DNA of 64,000 nucleotides. Source: Varroa destructor (taxonomy: Eukaryota > Arthropoda > Arachnida > Mesostigmata > Varroidae). A program made the translations under genes and the position numbers. The DNA is taken from contig NW_019211454.1 of the NCBI RefSeq assembly GCF_002443255.2, forward strand, positions 13,538,248-13,602,247. The letters are read 5' to 3'. The notes under the pieces were generated by a model, which was not told the DNA's origin, ran no database searches, and worked only from the letters and a program-made list of their open reading frames with translations. Of this stretch, positions 53,501 through 64,000 are shown in pieces (positions within the stretch are counted from its first letter, which is position 1; each line of letters begins with the position of its first letter).

Positions 53501-55176
53501 ATAACACTCTATGGACGCTCCTTGGTCCTATTAGAAAGGACACTTTGTTTATTGAACCCTATCACTTTACGGATTGACTTTGGGCCATCCATTTTGAGCC
53601 GTTTTACATCCTGCAAATAAAAACGCTTTGTATATAAGCTTATTTAAGTTTTTACATGGTTGGTTCAAAAGTTCGAAGTTACTGTTTTAATGTTGCCTAT
53701 AGAATGACCAGGCGAAAAAAATACGACAGACATACTTTTTGAGTTTAAACAATTATAGAAACAAAAAAGTTTACTTGTTTGTTCAAATTTCTGGAAATTT
53801 ATATTGAGGAACATTTAAATAACGAATCATTTTCCTTTGATATGACATCCCCACTGACAGTGCACGGAGTGCACGCGTGAGTGGAAATTATTGCACGCTC
53901 ACTATAGAAGCGCTCTTTATCTGAATATCATGAGTACAAAAGTAAACGTCGCTGTGAAAGAAAAGTGTGTTGACGCGCGGGTCGTTGAAGTCACATGGAA
54001 ACCATTTTCGTCATTGTAGATGCCTATTATCTATCGATGTGTGTGCGTATGTGATAATTCCACTAGACAGGGTGTCTTTTTCAAACTCGTTTGGGATGAA
54101 AAGTTCTTGCTTGGTTAACTCAAAGTTGTACTCAAACGGTCTTTTAACACAATATTCTTTAATGTCATTGTCCAAGTGAGGATTGAGCGGATTGTCGGGA
54201 CGCACGAAATTTTTTACAGAGAGAGAAAAACAACGATGCTTAAAGATGCCACAAGTTACTGAACGAAGTGAGAGTACATTAAAGCAGGATCGTTCATCGC
54301 GTACAGTTGACAACGGGCAATAGGACCACCACAAAGGGTTATGGCCTCCAACGCCTTATAGCACCTCGAGTAGCTAGTATACAAGATAAGGTTACGAATA
54401 GAATCTCTGTCTATAAGGCTTTGTCTATATGTCCCCCAAAGACTTCTTGACGGTTACAAAATATTGCAGATGTACAATATAAGGATATGCATTCACATAC
54501 GGGATAGACATGCAACCCATTTTTGAGCTCGTGACATTGTTGTATGAGCAAAATAAATTTTCCGAGAAAAACAATTTGTGCTCTTTCTTAAAACTATGTT
54601 TGATTTATTATACATTATGCTTTTCGTAGAAGGTGCTAAGGTTGTTTTTGATTCGCAAATATCTGACTTGTTTAACGCCTCACAGCTTCAGGACTGCGGC
54701 CTGCGCCATATCAGCTGTACAGACTAAAGGGGCCATACCACATAACAGGTGGCAAAATTATTTTGTAAGCCTTAATTTTCGCAAGCATACAATAAATAAT
54801 TGTGGTTAGTGAGATCTGTGGAGTCTTCCTATGGGAAAATACATAGTAAACAAATATATGTATTCACTAATAATACAGTCGCGAAAAAGTAACATACATT
54901 CATATATCATATATTAATAGCCGCGATAACCTTACCAATGCGTGTCTGTTAAAAATATTGAAATTATTAATTCTAACATATATAATTAAAGAAAAAACAT
55001 ACTAAATACACATAAAAACATAGAGCAAAGAGAACGTTTGAAAACATTTATATCCTATGTTGGGATTTTCATGTCTTTGGCAAAGCTTTCCATCAGGTTC
55101 ACATACTCTTATCCATAAGACCTTATAAAAAACCTTTACAATATCTTATAAGTCAATCTAGATCTAGGGTAACCTT

Positions 55177-55177
<1 letters not shown>

Positions 55178-55237
<60 letters not shown>
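55178..55237. repeat. (CA)30 microsatellite
   Basis: Sixty bases of uninterrupted CA, the longest simple repeat in the window and likely polymorphic. Long CA tracts can adopt Z-DNA. Confidence 0.97.
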
Positions 55238-55239
<2 letters not shown>

Positions 55240-56176
55240 ACGCGGAAAAACTATAAAAAAAATGTCCTTCTGACAACAATCACAACCCATTCCTTCGGCA
55301 GCCTTTTCTCAGGCCATGACGCCTATATGTTGAAGCCTTCTTCCAACCGTGCCATCGTTGCTATCGTTGTTATCTGTCGATAGGAAAAATTACGATAGAA
55401 GTTCGAGCAGAAAGAAACACCACGGATGTCGGCAAATAATGGCGCTGGTAGTCCCTTCTCAGACTCATGTATATACAAGACCCTTCTACCGCATCCGGTG
55501 TAGGGTTTTCGTCCTCTCGGGAATTGTCTCTTTTGTTATCTTTATAAAAACACAATAAAGCAATGTGGCCGGCCCCCCTGCACTCAGTTCCTGGGAGTAC
55601 GAGATGTGCAGACCTCTGACAAGAAGTTATATCTAAACATGCCAGATGCTGCACAGCAGCCAAAGGCCCTTGCTGGCAAAAATGATAATAAAAAAATGAC
55701 AGCATTTTTCTGAGACCCACTGTTTACCGTTTTTCGTCACCTCTCCGAACAGCTCACATGGTGGGACTGAGCGGGATTAGGTTCACTTTGTCAGAGACAG
55801 GGCAGATCATCGCCACTTTTGTAGACATAAAATAGCCAACGAACAAACGGGTATTCATGCGTCGTACCATAAATAGATAACATAGACATATCTGTGTAAA
55901 AGAATAATTGAATCAATAATTTGCAAGCAGTAATTGTTGTAAGATATTGTTTATGAGGAGCATCATTCATTGCTATTTACGAGTGTTAGATCGGGGCGGA
56001 GCGGTGTCGCTGACAAGTGAACCATGGCGCAAAAGAAGTATCACTTTTTTTTTTTTTATTTATTTACTTCTGTGCTTGGGAATCTTGAATAACCTGACAA
56101 AATGTCCGATATTTATTCAGTCAACTAATTTTAAAGCGGGCTTTTGTCCAATTGCTTGAACTGCCCGAATTAACAA

Positions 56177-56201
56177 NNNNNNNNNNNNNNNNNNNNNNNN
56201 N
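56177..56201. other. Assembly gap (25 N)
   Basis: A run of exactly 25 unknown bases. It may be a fixed-size placeholder, so the true distance across it may be quite different, and sequences on its two sides should not be assumed contiguous. Confidence 0.99.
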
Positions 56202-57122
56202 CATCTGTAATTTTTTTCCAATTACCGTTCCTATTTGATTTATTACAGCAGTGATTAGAATATCGCATATATAGCGCAATGCTTAAGTTCACTGAATCTA
56301 ACTGACCTAATCAATACGCCTCGCCTTTATCAAATAAATCGTTTAAAAACTATTCATATACTATATAAACAAAAATCAGCGCGAGAAAAACTAGCCGAAC
56401 AGGAACAATTTCCACGATACACCTGTGACGCGTAGATAAAAGCCAGCAATGAACGTGGGTGCACCCCTTAACTCGTTCGAGACTTAGTAACACGTGTGTT
56501 TTTGAGCAATAAGCTTATGAACATTAGTAGTGAGCACATGTTCCCTGATCAGCGCATGTAGCCCACATAGTTCTTATGTCTACGTACACGATCATCGTTA
56601 CTATCAGAGTCATGTGAAAAGGTGCAGCCGCAATTGTCATCATTTGAATGAACTAATATGTAAGTGGCTGGGATACTTTTCGATTAAGAGACATTTAAAC
56701 ATGGATCTTGCTGTGCTTCGGAGCCAATCACAATTAAATCTTTTGCTTTACGATACGATCTCAAATCAGGTAATTTGGCCGAAAACGATGAGCGACAGGC
56801 ATCTTTGGCTTTACATGTAGTTTCCTGTTGATACACTGAAATATGTATTGCTATAAAGTTGAGTCTATCAGAACTTCAGAGCTTTAGGTCGGGTTTCGAC
56901 AGGTCATATTAGATCAGGTTACTACAGAGACTACAATAGATACGCATCTCTGACCTAACGGATGCTCTCAGCTTGATATATTGTCATAGCGCGTCGTTAT
57001 TTTTTTAGACACTGATATCTTTCGATAGTTTAACCTTAAATTGACCTCTAAATATATGTAGCTGGGTGGGATAAAACGGTACGCCAGATCCCACATCAAT
57101 TTTAGCCCAATAACGTTTTTGG

Positions 57123-57150
57123 GCTCGGGAAAGAAGATTGCTCGGGAAAG
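57123..57150. repeat. Short direct repeat, period 17
   Basis: GCTCGGGAAAG occurs at 57123-57133 and again at 57140-57150. Confidence 0.6.
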
Positions 57151-57849
57151 GGTAGCCCTTAGCTAACCAGCGCCACACTTCGACGGTAGACGGCTTTATT
57201 CCACCATTCGATTAGAGCATCGTAGTACGTTAATATGTTTTAGAAAACTGTGTCTCTAGATTTTGTCTTAAAGTAACAAACAATGCAGACCTTCAATCAT
57301 CTCTGTCCTATCGTTCATACAGGGACGCTTCATAGTCATATTAACTTGCAGTTATCACAGGACGACCTAATCGCAGAAATATGATCGACCTTTAACGGAG
57401 GGCAGGGTACAGTCTTTTTACAATCGTTAATATAATATTTTAAATCCATGCGTCCAAGCGAAAAGTTCGGACTAGTAATATATATACGAAGAAATTGGAT
57501 TTGCCAAATCAGGCTAAGTTTAACGTCCAATACGAGTTTGTTACTGGTTAATCTCACCCCTGTGGAGCGCAGCAGTGATAGATAAAGTATTGGCATTGTT
57601 AGTATATTCGGTGGACTCCTTTAAGTTAGCGATCAGACTGTCAAATGTATTTAATATAGCGGCTCGTTGACTGGCTGTACTGGCCCTGAATCAAGGGGAG
57701 ATATAGGACAAAAATGGCGTCGAAGACTTGCGCTGCCAAATGGTTCAGTCACAGAGAGACTGTGTTGCAAAACTACGGTAATTTAGGAACTACACGGAGC
57801 CGTATTGCTGATTCCGCAATCCGACGTTCGGTATAATAATGCTAACTAT

Positions 57850-57923
57850 ATGGTAACTTGATAGATAGACTTGGTAGATAATGGTAACTTGATAGATAGA
57901 CTTGGTAGATAATGGTAACTTGA
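57850..57923. repeat. Tandem repeat, 31-bp unit, about 2.4 copies
   Basis: The unit starts ATGGTAACTTGATAGATAG and ends TTGGTAGATA. Copies at 57850-57880 and 57881-57911 are identical, and a 12-base partial third copy starts at 57912. Identity of the copies points to a recent duplication, making this a candidate length-variable minisatellite. Confidence 0.9.
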
Positions 57924-58538
57924 ACGTGACGAATCTACTCAGTTAGTTTATCGATTGCGGCCTTACGTGTGGTAAGGGTACGGAAAGTAAAGCTCAACAC
58001 TCTAGAAATAAATGCAGGATATGATTTATCTTTGTGTGTTTGCTAATTAACAGATAATGGAAATTCTAGGAAATGTCAATGATTTGAAATCTATTTTATT
58101 TATCCCAAATTTTTGTGAAAACAACCTTTACGTTTTAGTGTACTTTATTAAAAATTGATAGTGTTCAGTATTGAATATTAATAGGTAAGCAATCGATACG
58201 AACGCCACGGTTTTGCAGGTGTTTTCTGATGCTATCGACAAGATTGAAGTCGCTTACTTACGGCATTATCGAAAGCTGTGTACCAAAAGCTTCTACACCG
58301 AAAATCGTGTGGCGTATTCAGTTGGTACACGGTTACTTCCTATCATACTGTACAACGCAGTTTGTCGGTACACGCTGAGATATATTGAGATATATATATG
58401 TATATATATATTTTGATTTGTTATTACAATATAACATTTTCTTTTTTATAATGCGTATCTAGAAAATCATACCTTGCCTGATTTAATTCTAGTTTGACCT
58501 GTATTTATTCTATCATGCGTTGAGTGGTGGCTATTATG

Positions 58539-58558
58539 GTCCTGAAACTTTTCAGGAC
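58539..58558. repeat. 9-bp stem hairpin with 2-nt gap
   Basis: GTCCTGAAA and TTTCAGGAC are exact reverse complements separated by CT. It is a short foldback with no neighbouring gene, and a chance origin is plausible. Confidence 0.5.
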
Positions 58559-60742
58559 TATGGTATCTACCTATATTTGCGATTTGAAATGGTAACGAAG
58601 GAAGTTGGCGAAAAATCTACGCTACATTTTACCTACAAGCTATCGTACAAGAATGTCAATCGTTTATATTATAGAAAACCTAATGGGGCACCATAATGAT
58701 CATTATAATAATAAGTATCGTTGAATTTGCAGTCACACGGGGTTGCGGCCTTGTCGAAGGTCATTATATGTTTGTCGCTACCGTGAAAAGTTGTCTCAAA
58801 ATTCCATTAAACATTAAGTTAAAACAGCATGCTTCTGTATCAGTGATTTTTGAGAATACATTTTTACCAAGAGCTTACGCCAGGACCGAGATTGATTTAC
58901 TTGACCTTTCCATTTGAAAGTTTCGTTACTTTGATTAAGTTGATAAACTACCATAGCGTTGGTTGAAACAATTACAGCCGCAGCACCTGTAATGTGCCGT
59001 TCTTGTACAATATTAAGTTTTGAATATCCATTTGATTAGCTTGAACTTCAATGTGTAGCTCCTGTTATATACATATGTTACAATGTAAGTACTTCCGATG
59101 AGCATGGATTGAAACGGATCAGTCATACTAAATAACGAAGATTGCCGGATTTCAGCAGACAGATGAAAGTTGCTAGCGCCTTTAACCCCAGTTGTTGGCT
59201 TGATATACAGTGTTCAGAAATTCACGGGAAAAGTCTGCGAAACATAATACATCCACAATCAGACATTATTTTGTTGTCAGCCATAGAAGGTTAAGGTACT
59301 CCAACATCCGCGAACATATACAGACATAATCACGCAAGCCGTATTCCGCCTACCGCTAATAGTTGGGCGCTAGAATTTGCATGGATATGGAGGAAGCTGT
59401 TTTTAATAGGGCACACACAGATCGCAGTCAAGCGATCACAATTCTGATACGTTGCATCCAAATAATCACATCAGAGCCGCCATTTGATCAAAGGTTCGAG
59501 CAGGTACTAGTTAACATGTTATGATAGCATGTCTTTACTGTATAGATAGGACATTTAAAGATGATAGCGCAGTCGCTGTCCTGAATCTAAATGGCCAAGT
59601 CGACGACCCAACTCGAAAGAACAAGGTTTAAGTAAAGCCCAAACACCTCATGGGTGGGGGCCTCGTGTATCTGGGTTTTCTTGAAGGTTCCTTCAAATAA
59701 AGACTTCCCACTTCCATTTGCATTTTGAGGGCAGTTGCGCTAAACGGCATTTTGGATTCGCCTCAGGTGACAGCTTTCTCTGTTAGATAACACCGAATTA
59801 TGTTGCATCATTATCAACAAACGGCTTGTAAGCCGATCATAAGGTTTGACTTGGGCATGAGCCGGAAAGCTATAAAATTACGCAAATAAAAAACTGTTTC
59901 TCTATTAACATCGACTAACATATCGCTTTTCAGTGCCCTTGAAATACGTTTACGATCGGGCCTGGTGTCACAACGCTCAGAATGGTCCCCGATTTGAGGT
60001 GGGTGTTTATCCCTAGTCAGCTTCAACCGGGAACAGTTCCTTTCAACAAGGCGTATCGTTTCGATAGAAGAGGAAAGATATGTGAAGATAACAGCTTAGA
60101 ACTCGGAAGCCAATCTTCTGTCTATTGCACGGGTTTGTTACCCGCAAGACTGAGGTCAATGAAACCGGCAGCCGATGTGGCACTCGACGGCTTCTTTGTC
60201 TTCGAGTCGTAGGATCTCTAGTCGTCCCACAAGCCTGCGTGCAGGTGAGCAGTGTAATCATAACATGTTTATATACGATCTTGTGCACAATTTATACATA
60301 GGCGATGCACTGATTAACGAAATATGGCGCGAAGTAAATAAGACAGATGTTAAAATAACTAAGTCGACTTGGGTCGAAAAGGTGCGAACTACCATAGTAA
60401 GTGAGCCGCGACTGGGAAGCAATGTAATCTGACAGGCGCATTTGTTTTTAAGTGCGTTGCTGTCGTAACCACGACGAACGGACTGCAAGGCTAAGTTCGG
60501 TCTCAGCGCTGGCGAACCATATTACCATATATTAATAATGAGGAAAATAAAAATAATTGTTACGGTCTGTAGCTGCTTATGCGGTTGCCATACCGCTTCA
60601 TGGGTCACTGGAAAAACTTCAATTAGGTAGAGCAACGGCTCACCCCGATGATACTTCTAGCGGGGGTAAGTCCCTGATGCTATGCCTAATTGGTGATCCC
60701 ATGGGCTTTTCCATATAAAAGAGATAAGTGAAAAGACTAAAT

Positions 60743-60747
60743 AAAAA

Positions 60748-60784
<37 letters not shown>
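60743..60784. repeat. A14 followed by (TA)14
   Basis: A homopolymer of A leads directly into a TA tract. This arrangement is typical of microsatellites seeded on a poly-A end, though no retroposon body is recognised upstream. Confidence 0.92.
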
Positions 60785-60787
<3 letters not shown>

Positions 60788-63700
60788 CTCTATTCCGACA
60801 CGAGAAACAGACTATCCCGTGCTGTTGCAATTGGCTGTACTCGTGAACCCCTTGAATTTCTTGGAAACGCCCTTTGATGATAGGGAAATTCAAATTGGCA
60901 AACGTATGTTAGAGAATGAACTGGGTTCGCTTGTAATAACATAGTGTATATGAATTTATATATGATTCAACAGATTGAACAGTTCATTAAAAGTTTTCTT
61001 TGAGCACAATGAGCGACACATTGACGAGGACCTTGTCCTTCGTAATAGTTTCGTGCTATTCTTCTGTATAGATATTAATCGTAAACAAAATAAAGCAACT
61101 GATTTAAAAGTTGAGCATGCCAGGAGAACTTTAGAATAGAATTCTAGGGAAAAAAAAAAAGATCTCAACTAAATCTCCTCTACGTATGCATAGCATGATC
61201 AGTAACATCAGCGTCTGACTATCTAGTTATCCTAATTAATGGAAAAGTCTACTTTATGTGTGTACGTATTGGGGTGCATGTTGAATTCTAACAAGGAAAA
61301 GAAAAACGACAATATTTATAAAGTCTGATTCCGAAGAGACACACCGCAACAACGCAATCAACCTGTTGCCACCTTGCTCTTTTCCCCCTACTTTCATAAG
61401 TCCTTTTGTGTACTTGTTTTTTTTCCAAGTACTAAGTCCCATAACCCTTTTTACTGTCAGAATCATCCATCAACTTGCTCACAAGTCTGCCTTTTCGGGA
61501 AGCAGTTATAGGAGATCCAACAACGGCGTGCACAAATGGATGTTTTTCGACGCAACACTGTTTCGGGAATAGCCCTCGACTGAACTCGATACGCTATTTA
61601 CGGCCTTTGCCTATACCCGTCACGTAAGCGTTTCTCAGCACCAAAAGCGAATAGAAATACTACAAGCCAATTGACTGAGCTCTTAATTACTACGCTTGTT
61701 TCAATATGTTGGGTCATTGCTTAATTGTGGCCCAATATCTGACCTATGCATTTGTAAAGGTCCGCCATCTTTTTTAGGAGGGATTCTTCCTTCGAATGAA
61801 ACGTATCGTTTGGCCAAAGAGACGGTGTTGTATAGTGATAGCAATTCATGAGCTCGTCTAGGATTCTGTTTTTTGATTTTACTGCTTACGAAACTGACGT
61901 CTGTGGGTCCACGGTAATCGATTTTATCAATCGTGTCGCATTGGTAAAACTGCATAAGATTATGATCATAGGTATCAACGACGATACCTAATAACGGACC
62001 TTGCTGCTTACGAACAGTACGTATCACTCACATATAGATCAGTTCGCTCACATATAGTTTGGGACGTGATCCCCGCGTCATTGTTTTCATTTACATTCGT
62101 TATGTACGACAGAGCTGTAAGAGAGCAGACTCAGTCAGACAGAATGCACAAATATATTCAATAATTCTATTGGACGGAGAGTGAAAACAGTTTTGTAAAG
62201 GCCAGAGATTGCCAGAATCAGATACCGAACGAAAGACTGCGAGCTTTTACGTTGAGGGGTGGGATTGACTACGTGCGTTGCAGCGGTCGCTGTCCAGCCG
62301 TGGAAGTGATCCCAAAACCAAATTGGGGGTCAATTGTAACTTACCGCTTGATAACCCTTCTGTGTCATCTAACTCTTAACCGGACGTCAGTGACGAATTA
62401 CTTCTTCATGAATGTTGTAAGAGAACGTGCGTAGGCAATAACGAGAAAAAATATGTTAGCTACTTTTCGTTTGCGATATGACGCTGCTATAGACATAGCT
62501 GGTGTCCTAGCAAGCGTACCGTACAGTTGTGAAGGCACAAAGCCCCGTCCCTATTAGAAAAGCACATTATTCCATCGCTGTCCATTGGGCTCATTTTGAT
62601 GGTTTATCGATCATAGTATCGTACAACTGTATTTCCGCAAGTAGAATTTCGTCCTCGAGTTTAGCCAAAAGCACGGAAGCGCACCTGAATGCCTGAATAC
62701 TGCTGAACGCATTTAACTATCGAAAAACAGGCCTGGATTGAACACGATATGCTTCCGAAGTTTATGTAGAATACGCTGAAATATAGATCTCGACGCTAAG
62801 TTTTTGGTCGAAGCAATCTTAGTTTTTGAAGGCAGGATTTTGGAACAGGCATTGGACTGAAGTGTCTTTAATTATAGGTACCTTTGAGTGATTTGAAAAT
62901 AAGAATTAGGGGGCGGCCGATGTCCATTTCAAAAGCAAAACTTCACACTGAATGTAATCTATTTAAGTTAAAGAGTTGTTAGGATACAGATAGAAAATAC
63001 GTTTTTTGCGTATAGCCAATGCAAACGCCAGTGTGATTGCTTCGGAATATTTTCAGTGTTTCGTCGGCCAGCGTAAAGTAGCATAACAATAGGAATGGGT
63101 TTTCATTAAATGTAGCGTGCAATGTTAAAATTTTACGCGCCCAAATCGGAACAGGCAAACACTAGTGGCAGGAACAAGAATTGGCTTAATCACGCTGCCG
63201 ATAAGCACTATATTTGGGTCGTTGTTTAATACTCATTCTGATACCTTGCTTTCGGGCATCAACGGACGAAGTGGGTTGATCATGTAAGAGAAAAGTAAAC
63301 TCATGGTGGCTCCTAACCCAGATGCACTGAAACCCTTGCAGACGCTTCCAGGGCGCGTCAGTGATAAATGACTTTATCTACAAAAGCCTTCAATAAACCC
63401 GAGTATACAATCATGAACTAGACTTACTGTGCACGATGTTTTGTTTTACTCCTATGGTATTTCACACGAGCCCTAAGTGCAACAGAGGTAAGAAAATATC
63501 GAGCAAATAAAATGCTTCTTCGGAACATTGAAGGTTTCGTCCGAAGTCTACTACTAAAATGCGACGATAGGTTTCCACTGGCACTTTCGACCTGTGGCAA
63601 TAAGCTAGGTACTAAATGATTATCTCCGAATAGAATCGAAATAGGTGTCATGAATGCCAACGTTGCTCAGTGAAGGTTTACTTTCGATTTCAGTCTGTGC

Positions 63701-64000
63701 AACAAGAGGGCGTTACGATCAGATAAGTAGTTTGTACTAGGACGGCATTTTTTACGCTTACGATGTCTTATGGAGAAACCGCCAATTTCATTTGTTCATA
63801 AATACCAAACACTTTCCCACTCAGCCCGCTATGTTAGCATATAGTATCACTGAAGTACAGTCGTAGTTAATCTATACAATGTTCGCCAACACAAAGTGCT
63901 ATTCCTTCTATATAGAAAAATCTGGCTGTTTAAAGTATTATTCATACGTGTGCCTGCGTACTCTTAAAAAATTTTTAATATATTTTTAAATCAGGCTCAA

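Larger units (their letters stand above)
46216..56176. other. Non-coding sequence; two weak coding suspects
   Basis: It contains a small hydrophobic frame ending near a donor-like site (46321-46404) and the longest tabulated-size frame of the window (49165-49683, minus), which begins at TTG. Neither shows a family signature. The nested inverted repeats at 48.4 kb and (CA)30 are the other landmarks. Confidence 0.45.
56202..64000. other. Non-coding sequence right of the gap
   Basis: It holds the 31-bp tandem repeat and the A14(TA)14 tract. Frames at 60.0-60.5 kb overlap on both strands without recognisable content. Confidence 0.5.

Noticed and set aside
61969..61990. 8-bp stem hairpin TAGGTATC/GATACCTA
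   Set aside because: Stems of this length are expected by chance several times in 64 kb.

Overview
This is eukaryotic, almost certainly animal, nuclear DNA. It is AT-rich and gene-poor, with many simple-sequence repeats and one assembly gap (25 N at 56177-56201). It has no prokaryotic gene layout: open frames are short, overlap on both strands and look like chance. The one gene piece I can defend is a minus-strand first coding exon of a rhodopsin-like (class A) G-protein-coupled receptor at 29979-30396. Its peptide carries the class A landmarks in order and ends at a good splice donor. The receptor type (peptide-receptor style) and the microsatellite content fit an arthropod, possibly a mite or other chelicerate. 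That organism call is inference, not proof.

Layout. 1-29.9 kb: intergenic or intronic sequence with (TA)n tracts, two 14-base G runs, a 24-bp perfect palindrome at 14362-14385 and an AT-rich foldback at 10579-10635. The lower-coordinate part of this stretch is where the rest of the receptor gene should lie, but I recognised no further exon. 29.98-30.5 kb: the receptor exon and a possible core promoter. 30.5-34 kb: a pyrimidine tract and a long (AT)n tract, with no recognisable gene. 34.0-35.4 kb: a cluster of perfect hairpins, the most unusual non-coding structure in the window. 35.4-64 kb: non-coding sequence with long (TA)n, (TC)n, (CA)n and T tracts, a 31-bp tandem repeat and the gap.

I found no tRNA, rRNA, CRISPR array, intact transposon or viral gene by eye. 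Searches that need alignment (distant exons, decayed transposons, small RNAs) could not be run. Much of the window is therefore described as 'nothing recognised', which is not the same as proven empty.
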